In this document: positions 1 through 8,788 of the stretch, one piece after another | How the letters are laid out: every line of letters begins with the position of its first letter | Numbering within the stretch: position 1 is the first letter of the stretch | The notes under the pieces: model-generated | Databases searched by the model: none | The model's input: only the letters and a program-made list of their open reading frames with translations | What the model was told of the DNA's origin: nothing | Source: Chromatiales bacterium | Lineage (GTDB): Bacteria > Pseudomonadota > Gammaproteobacteria > Steroidobacterales > GCA-2729495 | Length of the DNA: 60,291 nucleotides | Assembly (NCBI GenBank): GCA_002729495.1 | Contig: PBYE01000074.1 | Coordinates: 1-60,291, forward strand | Direction of reading: 5' to 3' | Program-made: the position numbers and the translations under genes

Positions 1-914
1 GCGAACAGGTAGACAAGCCGGCGTTGATCCCGGTCCAGTCCGCCGAAGCGGAGTGTGATAAGAACACCCAGTATCGCGGGCGGCGCATAGAAACGAATAC
101 CGTGTATATATTTTCTTACCGTATAGTCTAAGTGTTGTTCGGGTGTCACCGTTTCGATTGCACCAGTCATATCCACATGCAGGGGTAGATAAAGGGTGGC
201 CATTTCCCAGAATGCCTCCAATCCCCCTGTTGACCAAAGCCATAAAAGTGGCAATGAAAGTACCGGCAGAAATCCGGCGGAAGCAGATAATCCGATCCTG
301 AGCAGCGATTTGAGCGCTGAGCCGTAATCGTTCTTCCAGTCTTCGTTTTCACAGACCGTCATGTAAATAAGCACGAAGGGCAGGCCCAGACCGAGATGCG
401 GTTTCAGGGTAACAGCGGCAGCGAACAAGCCACCTACGAGTACTGCACGCGTGCCGCTACCGTAACGCGACCCGGCAGCGACCAGCATGGCGGTAGCTAT
501 GGGCAACAGGCCCAGGTAGTCTCGCTGCATGGTCATCCCCGGACCGTAAGCAATGTAAGCGATGGCAAAGCCCAGGGTGGCTGCCCAGGCGACAACCGGG
601 TTAATACGGCGTATCAGTAACCAGCTCACAGCCATCAGACCAGCAAGCCAGGCCAGATCGACCAGGCGGAAGGCCAGGTCACCGTAGCCAAAGAGCCGGC
701 CAATAAGCATGTGAACCAGGAAAGTCCCCGGCATGCTGGTTTCGAATATATCGCGATACACAACGTAGTCGTGCTCGTTAGCCAGCCAGGCAACATAATG
801 GAGAAGCGGCGCATCCTGTAACAGGCGCCACTGCAGCGCCAGTATCACTTCGGAAGCAAGCAAAAGTGCAAATAGAACGATCAGTGCACGGCGCAGAATT
901 GTTACAGGATTCAC
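1..914 (-). CDS. Multi-pass membrane protein, GT-C glycosyltransferase-like, C-terminus cut by window edge
   Basis: The gene reads leftward and runs off the left edge; about 304 codons are visible without a stop. The GTG at 914 is chosen because an in-frame TAA lies 15 codons upstream with no ATG between; its ribosome site is weak. The protein opens with a hydrophobic helix (about residues 8-28), followed by a loop containing FETSMPGTF and then several long hydrophobic segments, the layout of GT-C (PMT/ArnT-like) transferases that take sugars from lipid-linked donors at the outer face of the inner membrane. The loop is the expected place for the catalytic acidic residues (HDY, RDIFE). The family call rests on topology and this loop only; another polytopic protein is possible. 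It diverges from the gene at 1224. Confidence 0.68.
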   Translation of the reverse strand, partial: MNPVTILRRALIVLFALLLASEVILALQWRLLQDAPLLHYVAWLANEHDYVVYRDIFETSMPGTFLVHMLIGRLFGYGDLAFRLVDLAWLAGLMAVSWLLIRRINPVVAWAATLGFAIAYIAYGPGMTMQRDYLGLLPIATAMLVAAGSRYGSGTRAVLVGGLFAAAVTLKPHLGLGLPFVLIYMTVCENEDWKNDYGSALKSLLRIGLSASAGFLPVLSLPLLWLWSTGGLEAFWEMATLYLPLHVDMTGAIETVTPEQHLDYTVRKYIHGIRFYAPPAILGVLITLRFGGLDRDQRRLVYLF

Positions 915-1223
915 AAGGAGGAGTTCCCCTGACCGGTGGCCGGTACCGGTGATTTCTTACTGTATCTTTCCGAAGTCATTTCATCTGCTGACAGGTGTTG
1001 TTTCCGGTAACTTGGAGCCTGATGCTGACCGAAAGCTAACAGATAAGAGCAGGCCAGAAAAGAATAGACGTAGCCTTATGTCTTATGCCCCGCCTTTGCG
1101 CAATATGCTTGCTGCTTCAAAGACTTATTTGTTGGACACCTCCAGCGGTGACCGGTATATTTGCACCCCATCCGCGGTCTGGCCGACTCTGCCGACTGGT
1201 CGTCAAAAAAGCACAATTACTGT
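915..1223. other. Divergent intergenic region, 309 bp
   Basis: This gap separates two divergently read membrane-protein genes and should carry both promoters. Near 932-950 there is a cluster of ACCGGT-type palindromes separated by GGCCGGT. Short open frames here show no protein-like composition. I see no convincing sigma-70 pair or RNA gene. Confidence 0.5.
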
Positions 1224-3680
1224 ATGGCAAATTTCCGCTTCTACTCCGGCCTGTTTCTTATAACGGCCTGTACATTGATGCTGCAACTCACGCAGACACG
1301 AATTCTTTCTGTTGTCGCCTGGTATTACCTTGCTTTCTTTGCCATCAGCATGGCCATGTTCGGGCTCACAGCAGGGGCAATCTGGGTCTATTCAAAACGG
1401 GATCGTTTTACCGAAAAGACACTGACCTATGACCTGGGCTACTTTAGTAGCATTTTTGCAGTTTCTATCGCTGTCTGCTTCGCATTTCAGATGTCGCTTG
1501 CGCTGCAGTCACCGGGGTTGCACACGACACTCGGCAATATCTGGGCTTGGCTTGAGCTTTCGATAGCGATTGCGATTCCTTTTTTCTTTTCAGGGATTGT
1601 CGTTAGCCTAGCCCTGACCCGCAGCCCCTTTCCTATAGGCCGTGTCTATGGTTTTGATTTGCTCGGCGCAGCTGTCGGCTGCCTGGGTGTTCTGTGGCTA
1701 CTCAGTACGACTGACGGACCATCTACAATGCTATGGATTGCCGCAATCGCATCACTGGGTGCCTGGCTATTTTCTGGTTCCATGATCGGTGGTGAACCGG
1801 CAGCAAAACCGTTCTTGTCGGGCCTGTTTTATCGCCACGGCATAGTCTCTGTAGTGTTGATTATGGTGGCTTTCGGCAATGGCCTGACCGACCGGGGTTT
1901 ACAGCCGCTGGTCGTCAAAGATCTTCTCGAAACTCCTCGTACCTATATATTTAAGGAGTGGAACTCTTTCTCACGAATATCCCTGATGCATATTGGGTAC
2001 AAGCTTCCTCCCCTCTGGGGCGCATCGCCGAAGTTTCCTCGTAGTACACGGGTCGATATCCGTTACGCGACGATTGACGGGGCGGCAGGGACACCTTCGT
2101 ACCGGTTGAAGGATGACATTGAAGAGCTTTCATTCCTCCGTTACGACATTAGCAACCTGGCGTACTATCTTCCCGATCGCGAGTCGGTTGCGATTATCGG
2201 GGTCGGCGGAGGCCGCGATGTGCAGTCGGCAGCCTTGTTTGGAATAAAGGACATAACCGGCGTCGAGATCAACCCGATCATTGTAAAGTTGCTGAACGAG
2301 CAACCTGGATTCGGCGATTTTACCAACCTGGATGCAATACCCGGTGTTCGACTTATCGTCGATGAGGGCCGAAGCTGGTTTGCGCGCAGTTCTGAAAACT
2401 TCGACATCATAGAAATGAGCCTGATAGACACCTGGGCTGCAACTGGCGCAGGCGCGTTTACGCTCAGCGAAAATGGTCTCTATACGGTGGAAGCCTGGAA
2501 GACCATCATGTCCCGGCTCTCTTCTGACGGAGTATTTACTGTCAGTCGTTGGTACAGCCCGGATAACCTCGATGAGTCCGGCCGCATGATCAGTCTTGCC
2601 GTTGCCGCTTTAATGGAACTAGGTATCACCGAGCCGCGCAAACATATCTTTATGGCAAGTCAGCAAACGGTGGCGACCCTGGTGGTGTCGGTATCCGAGT
2701 TTCGTGAACACGATATAGCGGCGCTGGAGAAAGCGTCGGCTGATCTGCAGCATAACGTCTTGTTGAGTCCAAATCGAAGGTCAGAATCTGCAACGCTTGA
2801 TTCGATTGTCAGCGTGACAAGTCCCGAAGAGCTGCAGCAGGTAACAGACGGCTTTGAACTGGATCTGAGTCCGCCGACGGATGATCGGCCGTTTTTCTTT
2901 AATCAGCTGCCGCTCCACAAGCCGGCCCAGGCGCTGAAGATCGCCCTCGAGCGCGGACTCCCTGAAGGTGCTGGTGTCGTCGGCGGTAACCTGGCTGCGA
3001 CAGTTACGCTGATTATTTTGTTCCTGCTGGCCCTGATGCTTGTGATCGCGACGATTGTCATACCGATGAGGCATGCGCTGGAGGATGTCGGTCGTAAGCT
3101 GGTTACCGGCGGAACACTCTACTTCATGTTGATCGGCATCGGATTCATGGTTGTTGAAATTGCTTTGTTGCAGCGACTGAGCGTGTTCTTAGGCCACCCG
3201 TTTTATTCGCTGAGCGTTCTGCTGTTCTCGCTGATCCTGACCACCGGCCTGGGCAGTCTTCTTAGTGACTGGTTTATGCTGAATACCCGGGTCCGTTTCG
3301 CCACCTGGGCGTTGCTGACCGGTGTCTATATCGCCAGTCTGCCTGTCTGGACACCGGACATCTTTATTGCCTACGACGGTGCGGCGTTGGTGGAGCGCGC
3401 GACCATTGCTGTTGCACTTATAGCTCCCGCCGGTTTGCTGATGGGTTACGGCTTTCCAACCGGCATGCGGATTATTTCCAGCCTGGACAGGCGTCCGACA
3501 CCCTGGTTCTGGGGAATAAACGGGGCTACCGGGGTCGTAGCATCAATCGCCGCCGTTGCTCTGAATATCGCAGGCGGTATATCGACGACACTAACTATCG
3601 GTGCCGTTTGCTATATCGCCCTGATCCCGGCCACACTGGTTTTTCTTGGGGTAGGGGATTCCACGGCCGCTACCGAGTAG
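1224..3680 (+). CDS. Spermidine-synthase-like methyltransferase domain fused to membrane helices
   Basis: An 818-residue protein. About seven N-terminal membrane segments (residues 1-230) precede a Rossmann domain carrying the class I SAM/spermidine synthase signature near residue 321 (VGVGGGRD, then VEINP and an acidic DEGRSWF). A second block of hydrophobic helices runs from about residue 590 to the end. This arrangement matches the bacterial spermidine-synthase-like membrane proteins, whose reaction is mostly unknown. The start at ATG 1224 (MANFRFYSG) is preferred to an ATG 63 bases upstream because the hydrophobic N-terminus then begins at once; neither has a clear ribosome site. It converges with the gene ending at 3690, only 9 bases away. 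Family call firm, function open. Confidence 0.85.
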   Translation: MANFRFYSGLFLITACTLMLQLTQTRILSVVAWYYLAFFAISMAMFGLTAGAIWVYSKRDRFTEKTLTYDLGYFSSIFAVSIAVCFAFQMSLALQSPGLHTTLGNIWAWLELSIAIAIPFFFSGIVVSLALTRSPFPIGRVYGFDLLGAAVGCLGVLWLLSTTDGPSTMLWIAAIASLGAWLFSGSMIGGEPAAKPFLSGLFYRHGIVSVVLIMVAFGNGLTDRGLQPLVVKDLLETPRTYIFKEWNSFSRISLMHIGYKLPPLWGASPKFPRSTRVDIRYATIDGAAGTPSYRLKDDIEELSFLRYDISNLAYYLPDRESVAIIGVGGGRDVQSAALFGIKDITGVEINPIIVKLLNEQPGFGDFTNLDAIPGVRLIVDEGRSWFARSSENFDIIEMSLIDTWAATGAGAFTLSENGLYTVEAWKTIMSRLSSDGVFTVSRWYSPDNLDESGRMISLAVAALMELGITEPRKHIFMASQQTVATLVVSVSEFREHDIAALEKASADLQHNVLLSPNRRSESATLDSIVSVTSPEELQQVTDGFELDLSPPTDDRPFFFNQLPLHKPAQALKIALERGLPEGAGVVGGNLAATVTLIILFLLALMLVIATIVIPMRHALEDVGRKLVTGGTLYFMLIGIGFMVVEIALLQRLSVFLGHPFYSLSVLLFSLILTTGLGSLLSDWFMLNTRVRFATWALLTGVYIASLPVWTPDIFIAYDGAALVERATIAVALIAPAGLLMGYGFPTGMRIISSLDRRPTPWFWGINGATGVVASIAAVALNIAGGISTTLTIGAVCYIALIPATLVFLGVGDSTAATE

Positions 3681-3689
3681 GGCGAACGC

Positions 3690-4292
3690 TTAGCCTCTGT
3701 CGCTCCGATACTGTTCGACGTACTCCTCGGCGGCCATGCCGAGCGGTACGCTCTCCGGGCGCGTCTTAAGCAGTTCCTTATAGAGTTCTTTTTCTTTTAC
3801 AAAATATTCTTCATCTATATCCGCAATATCGATCCAGTCGGATTCATCAAATAGTCTTCGCGCAATGTCGGTACTCGGCGCATGGTGCCCCATCCGGTTG
3901 TGGATGTAATCGACGTAAGCGTGACTCGTTTCCTCATAATCAGCAATAGTTTCATCATCATTTTGGTTGGACGCCAGGGCTGCCCTGCAGGCCAGAAATT
4001 TTTTCAGATGCTCACGATTACCATCGAGCCGCCGGTGTACTTCGGCAATGATTTCCTCCTCCTCCGGGGTAGCGTTGCCAAGTTTCTCTCTAAGCCGGCC
4101 GAGCATTTTTATATCCTGCTCATTAAGCCGGCCCATAGATGCTTCCATGTAGTTGGCGACAGCAACATAGAAGGGGACAAACGAATAGTCGCGCGTGTCG
4201 GTATCCAATGCTGCTTTCAGCATTTCGTGAGCAGTGCGCAACCGGCCTCGCTCGCCCATGAGGCTTTCGATTGCAGATTTAGTATCGGGCAT
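3690..4292 (-). CDS. His-rich helical protein, possibly hemerythrin-like
   Basis: A 200-residue soluble protein, strongly helical and charged. Histidines at 22, 86, 95, 124, 131, 136 and 137, with acidic residues spaced between them (E50, the TPEEEE run near 76-80, D128), resemble the metal-ligand pattern of HHE/hemerythrin four-helix bundles, but the exact ligand spacing is not canonical. It lies 12 bases after the nitrilase gene and is the last gene of a four-gene minus-strand run, so it is probably co-translated with the nitrilase. No signal peptide. The hemerythrin idea is inference from His spacing; an uncharacterised helical partner of the nitrilase is equally possible. Confidence 0.6.
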   Translation of the reverse strand: MPDTKSAIESLMGERGRLRTAHEMLKAALDTDTRDYSFVPFYVAVANYMEASMGRLNEQDIKMLGRLREKLGNATPEEEEIIAEVHRRLDGNREHLKKFLACRAALASNQNDDETIADYEETSHAYVDYIHNRMGHHAPSTDIARRLFDESDWIDIADIDEEYFVKEKELYKELLKTRPESVPLGMAAEEYVEQYRSDRG

Positions 4293-4304
4293 TTTATTCT
4301 CCGC

Positions 4305-5360
4305 TTATTCCGGCGGCGTTATGCTGCCGCGTTTCGTGGCATTTTTCAGGCTGCCTTTTAACAGGTCAACCGATGCCTTGCGTGAAGGCATGCGATTCTC
4401 AAGGTAGGCGTTGGGCGCAATAAACTGTGCAGCGTCGTAAACCCCCCTGTAAATATCGTGGCGCTGGCTTAGTATCCGGTTGTAGGCCATGCAGTCGGTC
4501 CGTTCTCGTCTCAACTCCTCGATATCAATCGTTGCCGACGGAAGCACGGTTTCGCCGGGGCCGCCTGATTCCCCGAGCAGGCGGCCATTAAAATCAAAAA
4601 TTTTCGAGTGACCCATGTTGAAATTACCCGGGATCGCTCCGCCCACGGAACCGCCGGCGTTGCAGGACACCAGGAATAGCATATTCTCGGCGGCCCGGAC
4701 TTTCTTGGCAGATTCCCACGCCCACAGGTCCATCGCGCCGCTGTCACTGGTCGGGTGCAGGATGACTTCGGCACCGCGCATCATGAACGCGCGCGCGGCT
4801 TCCGGATACATGATTTCGGCGCAGGGCATCATCGCGATCTTACCCAGTTCGCAGTCGGCAACCGGGAAGGTGCCTTCAATGCCGTACATATCGAGGTACT
4901 TGTCCATCAGGTCGTGCGGCGATACCGAGTGCAGCGTATTAATGCGGCGATACTTCAGGATAATCTCGCCTGACGGGTCGATCAGGTACGAACAGTTGAA
5001 ATAGATACCTGGCCAGGCTTCGTCACGTTCGTAAGAGTTGGCCGCGATGAACAGCTTATATTTCTGTGCCATCGACTGCAGTCGCTCGGTTTGCGGGCCT
5101 GGAATATCGAAACAGGCTTTTTCTATCCACTCATCCGTGCTTTCCAGAATCGGAAAACCGGTCAAGGCAAACTCAGGGAAAAGCAGCAGGTTGTTCGGGT
5201 TGTTGGGACGCGCCTGTCCCGGCGCGATCCCCCCGAGGATCAGTATCTCCCAACGGTCGAGACTGCGGTTCACTATCTCCATCGCTTCCTCACGTGTCTG
5301 CACGTGATTAACGGTATGGTTCAAAACCTGTACACAGGTTGCCGTCCACGGTTGAATCAT
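4305..5360 (-). CDS. Nitrilase/amidase superfamily (carbon-nitrogen hydrolase)
   Basis: A 351-residue cytoplasmic enzyme of the CN-hydrolase superfamily, which cleaves amide or nitrile C-N bonds. The catalytic triad is visible: Glu63 in LLLFPEFALTG, Lys136 in ILKYRRINTLH and Cys180 in AMMPCAEIMYPE. The C-terminal part is longer than in small amidases. The ORF is open further upstream, but the ATG at 5360 has a good ribosome site (GAGGAAAGC) and avoids overlap with the upstream gene ending at 5392. The MPCAEI context replaces the more usual ICYD near the nucleophile, so substrate class cannot be read off; an aliphatic amide or N-carbamoyl compound is as likely as a nitrile. Third gene of the run 6906 to 3690. 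Confidence 0.88.
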   Translation of the reverse strand: MIQPWTATCVQVLNHTVNHVQTREEAMEIVNRSLDRWEILILGGIAPGQARPNNPNNLLLFPEFALTGFPILESTDEWIEKACFDIPGPQTERLQSMAQKYKLFIAANSYERDEAWPGIYFNCSYLIDPSGEIILKYRRINTLHSVSPHDLMDKYLDMYGIEGTFPVADCELGKIAMMPCAEIMYPEAARAFMMRGAEVILHPTSDSGAMDLWAWESAKKVRAAENMLFLVSCNAGGSVGGAIPGNFNMGHSKIFDFNGRLLGESGGPGETVLPSATIDIEELRRERTDCMAYNRILSQRHDIYRGVYDAAQFIAPNAYLENRMPSRKASVDLLKGSLKNATKRGSITPPE

Positions 5361-5391
5361 TGCTTTCCTCGATAGATAGTGTTCTTGAGTT

Positions 5392-6072
5392 CTATTTCTT
5401 TGCCGGTAAATCTTCGCCGCGTTGTAAGGGCGCCGGTTGTTTAATTTCCAGATCAACGGTGTGATAGGTCTGGCCGATCGTGTCGTCATCATCCAGGCAT
5501 TCGACAACCAGGCGGGCGAGATCTGCCGCGGTGATTACGCCCATCACTCCGTGATCGAGTGTTTTCTCACCCGTACCGGTGGCCGCATCACCGGATAATC
5601 CGCCTGGTCGGAGTATCGTGTAATCGAGACCGCTGTCTTTCAACAATGCTTCGGCTGCTGTTTTGGCTTCGATTGCGTCCCCGAGGAATTCGATGACCTT
5701 GTCAGAGACCGCGCCAATGCTGTCCCCGGTACCGATCATCGTGACCATGAGCATTCTGGTAACGCCATACTGCACGGCCGCATCGACAATCAGTTCGGTA
5801 CCCGCCAGGTCCGCGCGCGGCCCCGGCTCGCCCTGCCGGTGACCCAGCGTGCTGATGACGGCTTTATAAGTATCGGATCCGAAAGCTTGTTGCACCGGGC
5901 CCTGTTCCAGTGGGTTGCCAGTAAGCAGGCTTACGCCAACCGTTTCGAGCTCCGCAGAATCGGAGCCGGGCCTCACAACTGCGGTCACACGGTCGCCGCG
6001 CGCGGCGAGCAGCTTCGCGATCTCCAGTCCCGTTCTTCCGGTACCACCGAACAGTAGTATGTTGTCAGGCAT
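5392..6072 (-). CDS. Atypical SDR, NAD(P)-binding (NmrA-like)
   Basis: A 226-residue Rossmann protein beginning with the dinucleotide motif GGTGRTG at residues 9-15 and an early arginine (VVRPGSD) that would suit NADP(H). The pattern ILRPGGL near residue 155 is typical of the atypical SDR group of flavin-reductase-like and NmrA-like proteins, which often lack the YxxxK dyad; none is seen here. It begins 6 bases after the upstream SDR-like lipoprotein gene stops and ends 31 bases before the nitrilase start, so it belongs to the same operon. Redox substrate unknown. Confidence 0.82.
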   Translation of the reverse strand: MPDNILLFGGTGRTGLEIAKLLAARGDRVTAVVRPGSDSAELETVGVSLLTGNPLEQGPVQQAFGSDTYKAVISTLGHRQGEPGPRADLAGTELIVDAAVQYGVTRMLMVTMIGTGDSIGAVSDKVIEFLGDAIEAKTAAEALLKDSGLDYTILRPGGLSGDAATGTGEKTLDHGVMGVITAADLARLVVECLDDDDTIGQTYHTVDLEIKQPAPLQRGEDLPAKK

Positions 6073-6078
6073 GACGAG

Positions 6079-6906
6079 TTACCAGCCAATAACGTTCCCA
6101 TCATAGTTGATTAACTCACCACCTTTCTCGGGTGTGAGCTGAGCAATCTGTTCAATGACGTACCCGGCGCTGTCTTTAGCGCTAAGCTTTTTGAAATGTG
6201 CCGGCCATCCTGAGTCCGCGAGCATCCGTGTGTCAACCTTACCCGGTGAAATAATCCCGATGATTATGCCCTGCTTCTTGTTCTCTCTCTGCACTATCGC
6301 CATCGAAATCAGGTTTGCCGCGCGGGACATACGATACCAGTAGTGACCGCCAGGCGCCTGCTCAACCGTGCGGCGCGTGCCCATCCCGCCACCGAGCGTA
6401 ATTACCTTTTTCTGTTCGCTGGCTTTGACATTCTCGATCAGCGCTTCGGTCACTCTAAGCGGTCCGAGTGCATTGACCTCGTAGATCCATTGGTAGGCAT
6501 CGTAGTCCAGCGTGCCGAAGGTTTGCGCCTGCAGGTCGCCCCAGATGCCGGCGCTGTTTATCAATACATCGATCGGTTGGCCGCTGAACCGTGCGGCAAC
6601 GCGTTCTACATCTGCCTGCTTCGTGACATCCATGATATCGAGGACGACATTCGGATGTTCTGTGACCAGCGCCTGCAAACCTTCAGATGCTTCGGGCCGG
6701 CGCGCGGTGGCAATGACGTTCCAGCCCCTGGCTGCGTACTGGCGGGCAAACTCCAGCCCGAGGCCACGGCTGGAACCCGCGATAAACACCGTGGGCGCAG
6801 TGGTATCGAAATTCGCCTGGCCTACTTCGGTTGTTGTTGCACAGCCGGATATACCAAAAATGGCAAGGGCCAGAACGATAACGACCGGACTACAGCTTCT
6901 TCGCAT
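6079..6906 (-). CDS. SDR-fold lipoprotein with degenerate active site
   Basis: A 275-residue short-chain dehydrogenase-fold protein behind a lipoprotein signal: a hydrophobic stretch ends in the lipobox ISGC with Cys22 as acceptor. The cofactor loop GSSRGLG is intact at 44-50, LINSAG at 115-120 and the structural Asn145 (YEVNALGPL) are present. The catalytic residues are not: the usual Ser position reads LGGG and the YxxxK dyad reads Tyr191-R-M-S-Arg195. The ATG at 6906 is chosen over one 57 bases upstream because it has a purine-rich site (GTAGGTAGAG) and puts the charged RR just before the hydrophobic core. First gene of the four-gene run to 3690. A homologue with intact SSK residues lies at 53044-53880. 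Export of an NAD(P)-binding fold is odd. Confidence 0.83.
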   Translation of the reverse strand: MRRSCSPVVIVLALAIFGISGCATTTEVGQANFDTTAPTVFIAGSSRGLGLEFARQYAARGWNVIATARRPEASEGLQALVTEHPNVVLDIMDVTKQADVERVAARFSGQPIDVLINSAGIWGDLQAQTFGTLDYDAYQWIYEVNALGPLRVTEALIENVKASEQKKVITLGGGMGTRRTVEQAPGGHYWYRMSRAANLISMAIVQRENKKQGIIIGIISPGKVDTRMLADSGWPAHFKKLSAKDSAGYVIEQIAQLTPEKGGELINYDGNVIGW

Positions 6907-7103
6907 TACTCTACCTACGTATCGCAGAAAGATTCTCAGGCGAGAGCCGGCAAAAAAGTCCACTCCCGCACATCCTTGTGCTCGTCGCTCATTTCTGGCC
7001 TACGGCCTATCTGAGTCGCTACGCGACGTATTAATAGCGTGCCCGAATACACGCAAATTCCATCCCTGCGCGGATACTCGCGCTGTGCCGCCTGGGGATT
7101 TTT

Positions 7104-7574
7104 CTACCAGGACACGTTCCCTTTACCGAAAACAACCCCAAACTCCTTCTCACAGTGCTCGAATACTTCCGGGCCGGGAGGTCCTTTCAGATCCAGGTTC
7201 TGCATATAGCGAATGAAATTTTCTGCTGGTCCTGCGGGCGAATTAATAACAATTATCCACGCATCATCAGTAATCGCTTCGAACATGCGTGGCACATCGA
7301 TGCCCGCAATCGCCATCTCGCCGACTCCCAGTTCGAATTCTTCGTCCGCAACGCCGATCTTGTATTTTCCCGAGGTAACAAAAAATAATTCCTCATCTAT
7401 TTTGTGTATATGCCAGGGGACGCCGCTGCCTTTGGGAAAGTACGCGTCAAATACGGTGATCTTGCCATCTGTTTCCGCCGCGGTGGAAAGAAAATAGGTT
7501 ATTTCACCGCTCGGTACCTTGTAAGTTTCCGCAGTCTCGCGGGTGATTTTGTGATATCGCCAGTCGTCGCTCAT
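7104..7574 (-). CDS. Cupin-domain protein
   Basis: A 156-residue single-domain cupin. The first cupin motif is clear: PWHIHKIDEELFFVTSG gives the HxH and Glu metal ligands. The second motif (GEMAIAGIDVPRMFEAI) keeps the Gly and Pro positions but lacks the usual His, so metal binding would use three protein ligands or be altered. It follows the Rieske oxygenase gene by 49 bases on the same strand and is the last gene of the PadR-headed run. A small dioxygenase, isomerase or binding role in the same pathway is likely; the exact reaction cannot be told. Confidence 0.8.
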   Translation of the reverse strand: MSDDWRYHKITRETAETYKVPSGEITYFLSTAAETDGKITVFDAYFPKGSGVPWHIHKIDEELFFVTSGKYKIGVADEEFELGVGEMAIAGIDVPRMFEAITDDAWIIVINSPAGPAENFIRYMQNLDLKGPPGPEVFEHCEKEFGVVFGKGNVSW

Positions 7575-7605
7575 GTAGTTTCCCCTTCGTTATTCCTGTT
7601 CTCGT

Positions 7606-7625
7606 CCGGGTTCAAGCCCGGTTTT
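7606..7625. other. Hairpin between Rieske and cupin genes
   Basis: A 7-base stem (CCGGGTT/AAGCCCGG region, arms CCGGG and CCCGG extended by TT/AA) sits right at the Rieske stop codon. On the gene strand it is not followed by a T-run, so it is not a standard terminator; it could protect the upstream mRNA end or modulate cupin expression. Confidence 0.35.
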
Positions 7626-8772
7626 AGTTGGCACTCGCTATCTTTACTTCAGCGCCACCGGTTGTTGCCGATATAAGAGGCACCGGGTCCAGCGTCCAGT
7701 TCTTCGAGTTGCGCCGGTCAGGGCAGGGTATAGCATAGGCAACCTGATGTTCGTTGCGTTCAACCTCGTCCTGGTCGATACGCCAGCCCATTGCTTCCCA
7801 TTCCCTAATGTTCTCGCGGTAGTGAGCAATATGCTTGTCGGCAGGAACAAAATTTTCCTTGATATTGTTGAGCGGCTGTAACACCGGCCGGACATCGAGT
7901 AGCACGTCACCATCCTCGTTAGCCACAAGTGTGTCCATGTAAATCATGCGTTTGTCGTCGTCAGGATCCAGCATGGCATTGCGCATGTCTATGGCGAAAA
8001 TCCGGGTCTTGCCCCGTTCAATCGGCGTTTCATAGAAATGTTGCCTGCGGATGAACTTGGGTGTCGGCTCGATGTACGTCCAGAAGCTCGATACCCCATG
8101 GTAACCCGCACGTATATGAAAAATGCTTGGCTCATGAAGGTTGGCCGTGTCAGCCATTTTCTCCTCATACATGGCCGGTGCCGGCATTTCAATATGAAAA
8201 CCCGTGCCCCAGTCGGTGTTAATCAGTTCAAGATCCGGGACCTGGAACGGCTTGTCTTTCTTCCTGTCTATATGCGTCGAATGCGTAAATTCGTTATGCG
8301 CCGGATCGAGCGCGTTTTCGACAGAACGCTTGTAATCGTAATCCCAGTCAAAAACCAAAGACGTGGCGCGCCAGCCTTCCTGGCCCCACTCCTTGCATTC
8401 CATGATCGGCGGCCGTTCTTCTTCCGGCAGGTCGCCCAAAAATGCAAAGACCAGGCCGTAACGTTCCTGTGTGGGGTATGAATCCACCCGCGTACGCTTG
8501 GGGATTTTTCCGTTGACGCCGAGCGACGGGATACGTGTGCAGTTGCCATCCCCGTCGAACTGCCAGCCGTGATAGGGACACTCCACACAGTCATCGACCA
8601 TCTGACCGCCCGCCAGTGCGCCGCCGCGATGTGTGCAAATGTTGCTCAGGCAATGCACCTCGCCTGCCGAATCCCGGAACAGAACAAAGTCCTGGCCCAG
8701 CATGCGTACGGCTACCGGTTTGTCGGTAACGCTCTCACTCCGCTCCGCTACATACCAGAAATTAATAAACAT
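7624..8772 (-). CDS. Rieske non-heme iron oxygenase, alpha subunit
   Basis: A 382-residue ring-hydroxylating or demethylating oxygenase. The Rieske [2Fe-2S] motif is complete: Cys46-T-His48 and Cys65-P-Y-His68. The catalytic domain has NALDPAHNEFTH with Asn153, bridging Asp156, His159 and His164 of the mononuclear iron site; the carboxylate ligand should lie in the C-terminal part. Length and single-component look resemble VanA/KshA-like three-component enzymes acting on aromatic ethers or polycyclic compounds. No ferredoxin or reductase gene is adjacent, so electrons must come from elsewhere. Located between GST and cupin genes in the PadR-headed operon. Confident on family, not on substrate. 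Confidence 0.92.
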   Translation of the reverse strand: MFINFWYVAERSESVTDKPVAVRMLGQDFVLFRDSAGEVHCLSNICTHRGGALAGGQMVDDCVECPYHGWQFDGDGNCTRIPSLGVNGKIPKRTRVDSYPTQERYGLVFAFLGDLPEEERPPIMECKEWGQEGWRATSLVFDWDYDYKRSVENALDPAHNEFTHSTHIDRKKDKPFQVPDLELINTDWGTGFHIEMPAPAMYEEKMADTANLHEPSIFHIRAGYHGVSSFWTYIEPTPKFIRRQHFYETPIERGKTRIFAIDMRNAMLDPDDDKRMIYMDTLVANEDGDVLLDVRPVLQPLNNIKENFVPADKHIAHYRENIREWEAMGWRIDQDEVERNEHQVAYAIPCPDRRNSKNWTLDPVPLISATTGGAEVKIASAN

Positions 8773-8788
8773 GATCGTATCTCCTCTG

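Noticed and set aside
949-1432. Overlapping short frames before the spermidine-synthase-like gene
   Set aside because: Shadows of the leader and of the real gene; compositions are not protein-like.
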